Part shown: piece by piece, positions 24,929-33,309 of the stretch
Layout: each line of letters begins with the position of its first letter
Position numbering within the stretch: position 1 is the stretch's first letter
NCBI GenBank assembly: GCA_036881865.1
Contig: JBAJNM010000018.1
Coordinates: 1 to 33,876, forward strand
Source: Parvularculales bacterium
GTDB taxonomy: Bacteria; Pseudomonadota; Alphaproteobacteria; JAPOUT01; JBAJNM01
Reading direction: 5' to 3'
Length of the DNA stretch: 33,876 nucleotides
Notes under the pieces: model-generated
Database searches by the model: none
What the model saw: only the letters and a program-made list of their open reading frames with translations
What the model was told of the DNA's origin: nothing
Position numbers and translations under genes: made by a program

Positions 24929-25738
24929 ATGATAGAAAAAACAAAAAAGCAGAGGTGGGAGAACTCTCTCTTGACTGACTGGTTCTTTGATATTCGCACC
25001 AGTTTAATTCTATTTACCCGCCTACCTGTAACCTATTATTGGAAAAGTAGAGATAATTCTTTTTCTCTCACAAAAGCTACTCGCGCATTTCCGGTAGCCG
25101 GTGTTATTGTGGGCCTACTGACGGGGTTAATATTTTGTGGACTAGCGGCAGTGGGGCTGCCCCTATTGTTAGCCGCTGTATTAGCGGTTGCCGCACAAGC
25201 AATTATCACCGGCGCCATGCACGAAGATGCTCTAGGCGATATGATGGATAGCCTTGGAGGGCGCGACAAAGACCACCGCCTCGCCATTTTGGAGGACAGC
25301 CGTCTTGGAACATTCGGCGTTGTTGCGGTAATATTAGCGCTATTAGCAAAAGTCGCGCTGATTGCCTCTCTTGCGGAATTGACAGTACCCTGGGCCGTTC
25401 TGTCAGCCCTGATTGCGGCAGGCGGCTTGTCTCGTGCGGCTCCTGTTTTCATGGCGTTTCTTATGCCTTCGGTTCATGAAGACGGTCTGGGAGCTGATAT
25501 GGGCCAACCGGACAAGACAGGCGTTTTTCAGGCAGGTGGTATCGCTTTACTGACCTGCCTGCTTTTGATTCCCATTGGGGCTGCCCTTGCAGGGTTAATT
25601 TTAGCTATGGTGGCAGGCGGTATTATTGGCTCCCTTGCCCAACAGCGCTTTGGAGGACACACGGGCGATATTTTAGGAACAACCATCGGTGCTACAGAAA
25701 TTGCCTTCCTGCTAGGCCTGTGTCTGGCTTCTGCTTGA
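24929..25738 (+). CDS. cobS: Adenosylcobinamide-GDP ribazoletransferase (cobalamin synthase)
   Basis: Integral membrane enzyme that joins adenosylcobinamide-GDP and alpha-ribazole to give adenosylcobalamin, acting with CobT. It has 269 residues. Motifs: FTRLPV near the N-terminus, AFPVAGVIVGLLTG, the acidic catalytic segment MHEDALGDMMDSLGGRDKDHRLAILEDSRLG quoted in parts (MHEDALGDMMDSLGG; ILEDSRLGTFG), and several hydrophobic helices after it. No good ribosome site is seen before the ATG. It is followed by a DUF1289 gene 10 bases on, in an apparent four-gene plus-strand operon. Confidence 0.95.
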   Translation: MIEKTKKQRWENSLLTDWFFDIRTSLILFTRLPVTYYWKSRDNSFSLTKATRAFPVAGVIVGLLTGLIFCGLAAVGLPLLLAAVLAVAAQAIITGAMHEDALGDMMDSLGGRDKDHRLAILEDSRLGTFGVVAVILALLAKVALIASLAELTVPWAVLSALIAAGGLSRAAPVFMAFLMPSVHEDGLGADMGQPDKTGVFQAGGIALLTCLLLIPIGAALAGLILAMVAGGIIGSLAQQRFGGHTGDILGTTIGATEIAFLLGLCLASA

Positions 25739-25748
25739 GGATATGACT

Positions 25749-25958
25749 ATGGCATCTCCGAAAGAGGCTGTACTTGATAGTCCTTGCGTCGGGGTGTGTG
25801 TTGTTGATGGAAAGTCCAGCTTGTGTAGAGGATGCACCAGACGGCTCGGAGAAATCGCCAATTGGTCACGGTTCACCCCTGAAGAACGCCGTGAGATTCT
25901 TGATCTCATATCCGTCCGCCGACAATCTACCCAGATGCGTAGCAATACTGATGCGTGA
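25749..25958 (+). CDS. DUF1289 domain-containing small protein
   Basis: 69 residues from the ATG at 25749, which has GAGG 8 bases upstream; an ATG at 25743 is in frame but too close to that site. The sequence has SPCVGVCVVDGKSSLCRGCTRRLGEIANW, given here in parts: CVGVC and CRGC (four cysteines that could bind a metal or iron-sulfur centre), then a short acidic/basic helix (TPEERREILDLI). This is the normal pattern of DUF1289 (Fe-S-like small proteins). The function is unknown. It lies between cobS and the aspartic protease and overlaps the latter by 8 bases, so it is translationally linked. Confidence 0.92.
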   Translation: MASPKEAVLDSPCVGVCVVDGKSSLCRGCTRRLGEIANWSRFTPEERREILDLISVRRQSTQMRSNTDA

Positions 25959-26646
25959 TAATCGATTGACTTGGCTTGCTCTGCTGGGTCTAGGACTTAC
26001 AGGGCTGGTGCTGTTTTTGGCGCACCGCTCTCCAAATGCTTTGTCAGGGCGCGACAGTCAAATCCAGCTAGTCTATGGGCTTGCCCTTTTATCGGTGATA
26101 GGAGGTAGCGTTGTGCTTGGGTGGCAGCAAAGGGCAACCCTCGCCCTTAAACAAGCACTTATCTGGTGTGCCATCACTCTTGTATTAATTATTTTATACA
26201 GCTATCGAGATGCTTTTGTGGCATTGGGAGATCGCATAGCAGGGGAAATCACACCAGCGCAACCCATAACACACACTTCCGGCTCAGTGAGTTTGCAGCG
26301 CGATACGAGTGGTCATTTTCGCGTTAACGCCCTGATTAACGGAACCCACGTACAACTTCTAGCCGACACCGGTGCTACAGACGTAAGTCTAACACTCTCA
26401 GATGCACGACGGGTCGGCATTGACATGACCCAATTGGCATTCACCCATCCCTATCAGACAGCCAACGGTGTTATCCTAGGGGCACCTATTAAGATTCACA
26501 GTATCAAAATTGGATCTATTGTTCTGAACGATGTAAGGGGATCTGTTCTCCCTGCAGGGTCTGGAGTATCTCTCCTTGGTATGAGTTTTCTCGGAAACCT
26601 CAAAACTCTCCGCATTGATGGTGACCGGATGGTTATGGAACAATAA
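25951..26646 (+). CDS. TIGR02281-family clan AA (retropepsin-like) aspartic protease, membrane-anchored
   Basis: 231 residues from the ATG at 25951; the open frame extends left to 25774, but that part overlaps DUF1289 and reads as noise. There are three hydrophobic helices (about residues 8-26, 38-58, 67-88), then a periplasm-facing retropepsin-like domain. FRVNALINGTHVQLLADTGA carries the single catalytic Asp at 139 (DTGA), and SLLGMSFLGNL near the C-terminus is the matching hydrophobic element. As in other single-domain members it would need to dimerise. It overlaps the DUF1289 stop by 8 bases. The cobS-DUF1289-protease order is conserved in Rhizobiales; the protease substrate is unknown. 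Confidence 0.9.
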   Translation: MRDNRLTWLALLGLGLTGLVLFLAHRSPNALSGRDSQIQLVYGLALLSVIGGSVVLGWQQRATLALKQALIWCAITLVLIILYSYRDAFVALGDRIAGEITPAQPITHTSGSVSLQRDTSGHFRVNALINGTHVQLLADTGATDVSLTLSDARRVGIDMTQLAFTHPYQTANGVILGAPIKIHSIKIGSIVLNDVRGSVLPAGSGVSLLGMSFLGNLKTLRIDGDRMVMEQ

Positions 26647-26671
26647 TCCCAACCCGCCTATACTCTAACCC

Positions 26672-28171
26672 ATGTTTCCCACACCCCGCTCCGATTTAAC
26701 CCCCAATACACCCGCTTATGAAGTGGAACCTCTGATTATTCCTACCGGTTTTCGGGAATATGATGCCCGTTGGCTATATCCAGACAGCCTCAATATGATG
26801 GGTGTTCAAGCTTTAGGAATGGGCCTTGGCACTCTTATTAAGCAACAAATCGCTAAGCCTGCCATTGTCGTAGGCCATGATTACCGTATCTATAGCGCTA
26901 CTATAAAGCAGGCTCTGATTGTTGGCCTCATGGAGGTTGGTCTTGAGGTGCACGATATTGGCCTGTCGCTCTCTCCTATGGCATATTTTGCACAACATGA
27001 CCTTGGCGTTCCTGGGTTGGCTATGGTAACTGCAAGCCATAATGAAAATGGCTGGACGGGCTTCAAAATGGCCATGGAGCCAACTGTTACCTTTGGCCCT
27101 GATGATATGGCTCAGTTGCGAGATATTGTTCTTGGGGGTAAATTTGAGCGCACCGGCGGGGGCCGTTATCATTATGTAGAGGGTTTTAATGAACGTTACT
27201 TGAGCAATCTAACAAACCGCCCTGTCTTATCTCGTCGCTTGAGAGTGGTGCTTGATTGCGGTAATGGAACGGCGGGAGTTTTTGCGCCACCAGTTTTTGA
27301 TGCGTTGGGAGCAGATGTTATTCCTCTTCATTGCACGCCGGATTATACATTTCCCCACTACAACCCCAACCCTGAAGACATGGCCATGTTGACAAGCCTT
27401 GGTAAGGCTGTGCGCGAGAACAGCGCTGATATAGGGTTAGCCTTTGATGGTGATGGGGACAGGTGTGGCGTGGTTGATGACAAAGGCCGTGCAATTTTCG
27501 CCGACAAAATTGGTTTGATGCTAGCCCGTATGTTAGCAGAACAACACAGACACGCCCGTTTTGTGGTGGATATTAAATCCACTGGTCTTTTTATGACAGA
27601 CCCGGTCTTACAAACCCGTGGCGCTCAGGTAGAATATTGGAAAACCGGACATTCTCACATGAAGCGCCGCATGCGAGAGGTAGGCGCTCTGGCAGGTTTT
27701 GAAAAGAGCGGGCATTATTTTCCGGCACCCCCTCTGGGATATGGATATGATGACGGTATTTTATCGGCCATCATGGTCTGCGATATGGTTTGTGCCGCAG
27801 GAGGCGAACCGCTATCAGCTCTCTATAGTGCTCTGCCTACCACATGGGCATCGCCTACTATATCGCCTTATTGTGCTGATGAAAAAAAATATCAGGTGGT
27901 TGAAGAACTCACCCAACAATACCAAGCAGAAGCCAGCGCCGGTAAAACCATTGCCGGACTACCCATAACAGACATTATGACAATCAATGGTGTACGGGTG
28001 ACTCTTAGTGATGGTGGGTGGGGATTGGTGCGAGCCTCGTCCAACAAGCCCTGTCTTGTGGTTGTGGTAGAAAGTCCGACCTCTGAAGAGGCCATGGGCA
28101 CCTTGTTTGACGACATCAATACCCGCCTTGCCCGCATTCCAGACGTTGGCTCTTATGACCAAACTCTCTAG
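26672..28171 (+). CDS. Phosphomannomutase/phosphoglucomutase (ExoC/NoeK-like)
   Basis: Interconverts hexose 1- and 6-phosphates for nucleotide-sugar and exopolysaccharide precursors. It has 499 residues. The N-terminus MFP...LTPNTPAYEVEPLIIPTGFREYDARWLY is typical of the rhizobial ExoC/NoeK group. The active-site phosphoserine is S122 (TASHNENGWTGFK), the metal-binding loop is D259-G-D261-G-D263-R (AFDGDGDR), the sugar-binding loop is GFEKSGHYF, and the C-terminal phosphate-binding segment is RASSNKP. It starts 25 bases after the protease and is probably last in the cobS operon. Its stop codon overlaps that of the opposing TauE gene within the palindrome CTAG. Confidence 0.94.
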   Translation: MFPTPRSDLTPNTPAYEVEPLIIPTGFREYDARWLYPDSLNMMGVQALGMGLGTLIKQQIAKPAIVVGHDYRIYSATIKQALIVGLMEVGLEVHDIGLSLSPMAYFAQHDLGVPGLAMVTASHNENGWTGFKMAMEPTVTFGPDDMAQLRDIVLGGKFERTGGGRYHYVEGFNERYLSNLTNRPVLSRRLRVVLDCGNGTAGVFAPPVFDALGADVIPLHCTPDYTFPHYNPNPEDMAMLTSLGKAVRENSADIGLAFDGDGDRCGVVDDKGRAIFADKIGLMLARMLAEQHRHARFVVDIKSTGLFMTDPVLQTRGAQVEYWKTGHSHMKRRMREVGALAGFEKSGHYFPAPPLGYGYDDGILSAIMVCDMVCAAGGEPLSALYSALPTTWASPTISPYCADEKKYQVVEELTQQYQAEASAGKTIAGLPITDIMTINGVRVTLSDGGWGLVRASSNKPCLVVVVESPTSEEAMGTLFDDINTRLARIPDVGSYDQTL

Positions 28172-29064
28172 GGCAATGAACTAACGCTCATTTGCTCTGC
28201 ACCCCCAAGAACAGATGTCTCTGTCTTACGGACCTCCTCCGCCAATTCCAGAAACATAAACACAGACATAACCGTTAAAAAGCCCGCAAAAATATGTGTC
28301 AAAATAACGCGCGATACAGCATGGGCCATACGCGCACCCCACGGAGCTGCTAAAATAGTAGCCGGGGTTATCAAGGCAAAAGCTGCAAGGTTCACATATC
28401 CCATAGACAAGGGCGGTAAAGAAGATACTCCCCACCCCGACACCACAAAGCCTGCCATGCCAGGCAAACCAATCAATAAACCTAGCCCAGCAGACGTACC
28501 AACAGCTTGATGAATGGGGCGACCGTAAAGGGTCATGATGGTAACGCCAAACGTACCTCCCCCAATACCCAACATGGCCGAGAACAGGCCCGTGCCTCCG
28601 GCAAGTCCCCAACGTCTTACCCCCCTAGGCAGTTGATCGCCAAGACGCCAAGTATCTTCACCAAACATCAAGTTACCCGCCACCAACGCAGCAAGTAGCG
28701 CAAACAAACCCGTTAACGCCTTGCCGCCTATAATACCTGCCAAGGCTACCCCCAACAGTGCTCCGACAATAACCGGTAGCCCCCAAGACTTCAGAATCTC
28801 TGCATCCACAGCACCCCGCTTATAGTGTGCCCGAACAGAGCGCATAGAGGTCACCACAATGATGGCAAGAGATGATCCCACTGCCAAATGCATCCGCAAA
28901 GATGCTTCTACATCCAAAAGCGTGAAACTGTAAAACATAGCTGGAACCATAATAATTCCGCCACCTACCCCCAAAAGACCCGCCATTAAACCCGCTACAA
29001 GTCCTGTAGCCAGCATCAAACCAGCTATGGTCGCAATAAGAACCGGATCGTCTGTGATTACCAC
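28168..29064 (-). CDS. TauE/SafE-family sulfite/anion exporter-like permease
   Basis: A 298-residue membrane protein of about eight helices. The duplicated family motifs are visible: GLMAGLLGVGGGIIMVPAMF near residue 30 and GLFSAMLGIGGGTFGVTIM near the middle. Members export sulfite, sulfoacetate or other organic anions, or have unknown roles. The GTG start directly abuts the TGA stop of dusA (no gap). A weak AAAGATAG is the only ribosome-site candidate, so expression may depend on dusA translation. It is the last gene of the second minus-strand run, converging on the phosphomannomutase with a 4-base overlap. Confidence 0.9.
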   Translation of the reverse strand: MVITDDPVLIATIAGLMLATGLVAGLMAGLLGVGGGIIMVPAMFYSFTLLDVEASLRMHLAVGSSLAIIVVTSMRSVRAHYKRGAVDAEILKSWGLPVIVGALLGVALAGIIGGKALTGLFALLAALVAGNLMFGEDTWRLGDQLPRGVRRWGLAGGTGLFSAMLGIGGGTFGVTIMTLYGRPIHQAVGTSAGLGLLIGLPGMAGFVVSGWGVSSLPPLSMGYVNLAAFALITPATILAAPWGARMAHAVSRVILTHIFAGFLTVMSVFMFLELAEEVRKTETSVLGGAEQMSVSSLP

Positions 29065-30114
29065 TCAGGCTATCTTTCGTTCATGATGGGTAGACTCATG
29101 GAATGCTCCCGTAAAAGCAACAGCTGTGCGCAACACAGAAGCCTCTGCCTCTAGCCCATGAGATTGCTCCGTAAGGTATCGCCGAAAAGCCCGTGCCCCA
29201 GATTGACCTGCGAATAATCCCATAACATGGCGTACTATGCGATGCAAAGGAACACCCCGTTGACGCTCGCGCTCTGCAAAAGGCATGAACGACTCAATAA
29301 CGCTTGGGCGATCCAGTAGCGATGCCCTATCGCCAAACAAGCTCTCATCCACCGATGCCAACATCCATGGCGTCTCATAAGCGGCACGCCCCACCATGAC
29401 ACCGTCTACATATTTCAAATGATGGGTTATCTCATCAACAGAGCCCACCCCACCATTCAGGCTGACAAACACATTAGGAAACGCCGCCTTCACTCCATAG
29501 ATTACACTGTAATCCAAAGGAGGGATTGTACGATTTTGCGCCGGACTTAACCCTTCAAGCCAAGCCTTACGCCCGTGAATGATAAAATCGCGACATCCTG
29601 CCGAGCACACCTGCTCTATGAACTGCGGCAATGTTTCTTGGGGGTATTGGTCGTCTATCCCAATACGGCATTTAACGGTAACCGGAATACGAACAACCCC
29701 CCTCATGGCAGCAACACAATCGGCCACTCTTTGCGGATCACCCATCAAACAGGCACCAAATCCGCCGCCCTTCACCCGGCCCGACGGGCAACCTACGTTG
29801 AGATTAATCTCATCATATCCGACATCTTCTCCCATACGCGCTGCACGAGCCAACAAAACAGGATCACTCCCTCCCAACTGCAAGGCTACCGGATGCTCCG
29901 CCTCATCAAACGCTAACAACCGCTCAGCGTCCCCATGAATAAGGGCATTGACGGTTATCATCTCTGTATAGAGCAGACTATGACGTGTAATGAGACGCAA
30001 AAAATAGCGGCAAAACCTATCCGTACGCCCCATCATGGGAGCAACAGATACACGCCTTCCCTGCTTCCGTGATGGGCGATTATCAGACGGATTAGCGAAA
30101 ATATTCAACTGCAA
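29065..30114 (-). CDS. dusA: tRNA-dihydrouridine(20/20a) synthase
   Basis: FMN-dependent reductase that makes dihydrouridine in the tRNA D loop. It has 349 residues. The N-terminal SVAPMMGRTDRFCRYFLRL with the long LLYTEMITVNALIHGD segment is specific to DusA. The catalytic Cys is C109 in NLNVGCPSGRVKGGGFGACL. K/R-rich FMN/tRNA contacts follow: TVKCRIGID, FIIHGRKAWLEGLSP (His/Arg), SLNGGV and MVGRAAYETPW. It lies 30 bases after the SDR gene in a run otherwise made of acyl-CoA genes, an unexpected partner, and it abuts the TauE/SafE gene. Confidence 0.95.
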   Translation of the reverse strand: MQLNIFANPSDNRPSRKQGRRVSVAPMMGRTDRFCRYFLRLITRHSLLYTEMITVNALIHGDAERLLAFDEAEHPVALQLGGSDPVLLARAARMGEDVGYDEINLNVGCPSGRVKGGGFGACLMGDPQRVADCVAAMRGVVRIPVTVKCRIGIDDQYPQETLPQFIEQVCSAGCRDFIIHGRKAWLEGLSPAQNRTIPPLDYSVIYGVKAAFPNVFVSLNGGVGSVDEITHHLKYVDGVMVGRAAYETPWMLASVDESLFGDRASLLDRPSVIESFMPFAERERQRGVPLHRIVRHVMGLFAGQSGARAFRRYLTEQSHGLEAEASVLRTAVAFTGAFHESTHHERKIA

Positions 30115-30144
30115 CTTTCCTTGCGGATTCAGATATCAACCACT

Positions 30145-30870
30145 CTACCAGTTTTCAACCCAAGGACGTAGATCAATCTCTTGCGTCCACGCAGAGCGCG
30201 GTTGACAATGCACACTCCAAAAGGCATCCGCAATGGCATCCGGAGCAAGCGCGCCATCATCTCCTTTGCTCTCTATGTAATCGTTAAAGCGAGAGCGCAC
30301 CATATCACCATCAATAACTCCATCAATAACAACATGGCCCACATGCAACCCTTGTGGGCCAAACTCACGTGCCATGGATTGAACCATAGCCCGCAACCCC
30401 GCCTTAGCAGATGCAAAATGAGCAAAATTGACCCGCCCCCGCAAAGAACCCGACGCACCAGTATACAAAATAGACCCCCGTCCAGCAGGCAACATCCGAC
30501 GGACAGCCTCTTGGCCCACTAAAAATCCACCCAAACAACCGACTCGCCAAAAGGCCTCAAACGTATCAGCTTCCAAATCCATAAACGGAATAATCGCATT
30601 GTTGCCCACGTTATAAAGCACAGCCTCTAATGTCCCGCTTTTTTGCGCGTCATCAAAAGCATCACCAAGACCCGCACCGGTGGTAACATCAACAACACCG
30701 GTAGACGCCGAAAACCCTATAGATTTGATTTCATCAACAATGATAGAGAGTTTGTCTGCCGTGCGCCCTGTCACCACAACATGATAACCCTCACGGGCAA
30801 AACGTCTCACTAAAGCCGCACCCAACCCTCTGCTAGCTCCAACCCCAAACACAATGGCCGACTTTGCCAT
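30145..30870 (-). CDS. SDR family protein with Phe in place of the catalytic Tyr
   Basis: A 241-residue short-chain dehydrogenase/reductase fold. The cofactor loop GVGASRGLGAAL (residues 9-20) and the NVGN segment (87-90, normally NNAG) are recognisable. The active-site motif reads HFASAKAGL: F152 is where YxxxK has Tyr, with K156 kept. A Ser is near residue 140. The loss of Tyr suggests altered or lost dehydrogenase chemistry, though a recognisable SDR subgroup shows the same FxxxK. The C-terminal HVVIDGVIDGDMVRSRF is intact. It follows the long ACAD by 37 bases and precedes dusA, so it is likely part of the same transcript. The substrate is unknown. Confidence 0.88.
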   Translation of the reverse strand: MAKSAIVFGVGASRGLGAALVRRFAREGYHVVVTGRTADKLSIIVDEIKSIGFSASTGVVDVTTGAGLGDAFDDAQKSGTLEAVLYNVGNNAIIPFMDLEADTFEAFWRVGCLGGFLVGQEAVRRMLPAGRGSILYTGASGSLRGRVNFAHFASAKAGLRAMVQSMAREFGPQGLHVGHVVIDGVIDGDMVRSRFNDYIESKGDDGALAPDAIADAFWSVHCQPRSAWTQEIDLRPWVENW

Positions 30871-30907
30871 ACCTTATACTTTCTGCCTTAGGGTAGTTTT
30901 GTGCTAC

Positions 30908-32140
30908 TTAGCGACCGCTCGGCAGTTCGTTAAAAGGCACTGTTTTATCAACACGGATGTCCTGAGGTAATCCTAAAACCCGCTCCGCGATAATGTTGCG
31001 CAGGATTTCATCCGTACCGCCGGCAATGCGAAACCCCGCGCTCCCAAGCCATTGTCCCTGAAAGGCACCACTAAGGGGTGCATCTTGGCCCATCATAATG
31101 CCTCCCATGCTGGCCATATCGGTAGCAAAGGATGCCAAGTCCTGCATCTTAGGACCAGAGACAATTTTACCGATAGATGACTCAGGACCCGGTGTATCAC
31201 CACGAGAGAGGGCCGTCAGAGTACGATAACGCGTATATTTCAATCCTTCTGTCTGCACATACCATTCGGCAATTTTCTGACGCACCGCATCATTGCGGAT
31301 AGCAGGACCCGTTTCCAGTTCCATCTGACGCGCCAACAACAGCAATTCTCCATAGTCCAAGCCTGTGCCTGAACCTATAGCCAACCGCTCATTCATCAAA
31401 GTGGTAAGCGACACTTTCCAGCCGTCACCGACCTCACCCAAACGCTGACTATCAGGAATACGCACATCGGTGAAAAACACCTCGTTGAAGTTTGCCTCAC
31501 CAGTAATCTGCTTAATGGGCCGCACCTCAACGCCGGGTGACTTCATATTTAAGAAGAAATACGTAAGCCCCTTGTGCTTCGGCTTGGCGGGGTCTGAACG
31601 TGTAACCAGAATACCATAGTCAGAATAATGAGCACCAGATGTCCATACTTTTTGGCCGTTGATAATCCAATCATCCCCATCCCGCTCAGAACGCGTACGA
31701 ATGCCTGCTAAATCCGACCCCGCCGATGGTTCCGAAAATAACTGACACCAAATTTCTTCACCATGAAGAGCAGGCCGAACGTAACGCTCCAACTGTTCTT
31801 CGCTGGCATAAGCCATCATTGTAGGAATGCACATACCAAGACCAATGCTGAAATAGCCATCCGGCACGGAATAATTGGCTTCTTCTTGGTTGTAAATCAC
31901 CGACTGGATAGGCGTACCCCCCATACCGCCATATTCCTTGGGCCATGTAATCGCCGCATAACCAGCATCAGCTTTCTTAGACTGCCACACACGAGCCTTT
32001 TTGAGGGCATCCTCGTCCCCCGCATACAAAGATGCTCGCTGAGCCCGCTCACCTTCTTTTCTGGGGGTAGCATTTTGCTCTAGCCATGTTCGCGCTTCAC
32101 TTCTGAACTCGGCTTCTGCCGGAGAATCGTTAAAATCCAT
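30908..32140 (-). CDS. Acyl-CoA dehydrogenase family protein, long (alpha-like) subunit
   Basis: A 410-residue ACAD. The middle-domain motifs WCQLFSEPSAGSDLAGIRTRS and NGQKVWTSGAHYSD are complete, indicating FAD and acyl-CoA binding. The C-terminal motif is IAGGTDEILRNIIAERVLGL, with Gly where classical enzymes have the catalytic Glu; a candidate base is E251 in TLMNERLAIG. AGGAGGAAGG precedes the ATG, a very strong ribosome site. It lies 44 bases downstream of the short partner ACAD; the two likely form a heteromeric enzyme. The pair differs clearly in sequence from the 21.3-23.7 kb pair, so substrates probably differ too. Confidence 0.92.
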   Translation of the reverse strand: MDFNDSPAEAEFRSEARTWLEQNATPRKEGERAQRASLYAGDEDALKKARVWQSKKADAGYAAITWPKEYGGMGGTPIQSVIYNQEEANYSVPDGYFSIGLGMCIPTMMAYASEEQLERYVRPALHGEEIWCQLFSEPSAGSDLAGIRTRSERDGDDWIINGQKVWTSGAHYSDYGILVTRSDPAKPKHKGLTYFFLNMKSPGVEVRPIKQITGEANFNEVFFTDVRIPDSQRLGEVGDGWKVSLTTLMNERLAIGSGTGLDYGELLLLARQMELETGPAIRNDAVRQKIAEWYVQTEGLKYTRYRTLTALSRGDTPGPESSIGKIVSGPKMQDLASFATDMASMGGIMMGQDAPLSGAFQGQWLGSAGFRIAGGTDEILRNIIAERVLGLPQDIRVDKTVPFNELPSGR

Positions 32141-32184
32141 GAGTCCTTCCTCCTATCACAACTAAAAATATCACCCGCCGCCCA

Positions 32185-33309
32185 TTAAGCAGCGTTTTTA
32201 GCCTCAAGATGCCTAACCAGTTTTTCTTTCCATTGAGTTTCACTGCCCAGCGCTAACGCCAAAAGCCGTGAGCGACGATAGAAAAACTGGCAATCACCTT
32301 CCCAAGTAAAACCAATACCACCATGGGTTTGCACATTTTCCTGGGCCGCATAACAAAAAGCCTCGCTAGCCGCCACACGAGCGGCAGCTGCCGCAATAGG
32401 CAACTCAGCACCATCTGTATTCAACATCATAGCGCCATAATAAGCATTAGAACGCGCCAACTCGTTGCGCACATACATGTCTGCCAATTTGTGCTTGATG
32501 GCCTGGTAAGAACCTATCAAACGGCCAAAGGCATAACGCTCCAACGCGTAAGATTTAGCCATCTCCAAAGCGGCCTCTGCCCCACCAACCTGCTCAAAGG
32601 CAAACAACACTGCCGCTCCATCCAGCACACGCTGAACATGAGACCAGCCCTCGCCCTCTACTCCCAACAACTCAGCAGGAACTTTGTCGAAATTTATCTC
32701 ACCGTAAGAACGGGAGGCATCTAGCGTCTTGACCGAACGACGTGTAATACCCTTAGATGACAAATCTACTAATACTAGAGAAAGCGCTCGCTCACCCTGT
32801 CCTCCTGTGCGACATAGAACAACCGCTACATCTGATGCTTCGGCATCAGGAACCGGTAACTTAATTCCCGACAGTGTGCCACCAGAAAACTCTGCCCGAA
32901 TTGTATTCGGCCCCGGTGTATTTACCCCTTCGGCCATGGCGAGAGTTCCTATGCTTTCTCCAGATGCAATTTTTGGCAACCACATCTGATTTTGAGATTC
33001 AGAACCTGCCAATTTTAAGGATTCAGCAAACAAATAAATGCTAGACGAAAAAGGTATTGGAGCTAATGCGCGCCCGAGCTCTTCTGCCACCACACATAAC
33101 TCCAGAGCACCAAGGCCTAATCCTCCATATTGCTCCGGTATGGCCGCACCACAAAAGCCCATCTCCGCAATCCCTTTCCAAATTTTCTCCGCATGGGGTT
33201 TGTCATTTTCCAAAACATCCCGCACCTCAGTTAGAGGACAGTTATCTGTTAGAAATTTGCGCGCCTGATCCTTGAGCAGTTTTTGGTCATCAGAAAAATC
33301 AAAATTCAT
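32185..33309 (-). CDS. Acyl-CoA dehydrogenase family protein, short (beta-like) subunit
   Basis: A 374-residue ACAD-fold protein. The N-terminal helical domain starts FDFSDDQKLLKDQARKFL. The middle domain lacks the usual SEPxxGSD motif and has AMAEGVNTPGPN instead. The C-terminal domain has RYAFGRLIGSYQAIKHKLADM and ends with VQTHGGIGFTWEGDCQFFYRRSR, the signature of short partner subunits. It is the first gene of the second minus-strand run (ACAD, ACAD, SDR, dusA, TauE/SafE). AGGAAGAGGG precedes the ATG. It probably acts only together with the adjacent long ACAD. Confidence 0.9.
   Translation of the reverse strand: MNFDFSDDQKLLKDQARKFLTDNCPLTEVRDVLENDKPHAEKIWKGIAEMGFCGAAIPEQYGGLGLGALELCVVAEELGRALAPIPFSSSIYLFAESLKLAGSESQNQMWLPKIASGESIGTLAMAEGVNTPGPNTIRAEFSGGTLSGIKLPVPDAEASDVAVVLCRTGGQGERALSLVLVDLSSKGITRRSVKTLDASRSYGEINFDKVPAELLGVEGEGWSHVQRVLDGAAVLFAFEQVGGAEAALEMAKSYALERYAFGRLIGSYQAIKHKLADMYVRNELARSNAYYGAMMLNTDGAELPIAAAAARVAASEAFCYAAQENVQTHGGIGFTWEGDCQFFYRRSRLLALALGSETQWKEKLVRHLEAKNAA

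Noticed and set aside
25774-25950. N-terminal extension of the aspartic protease frame
   Set aside because: Overlaps the well-supported DUF1289 gene in another frame and shows no conserved or membrane features; the ATG at 25951 is the natural start.
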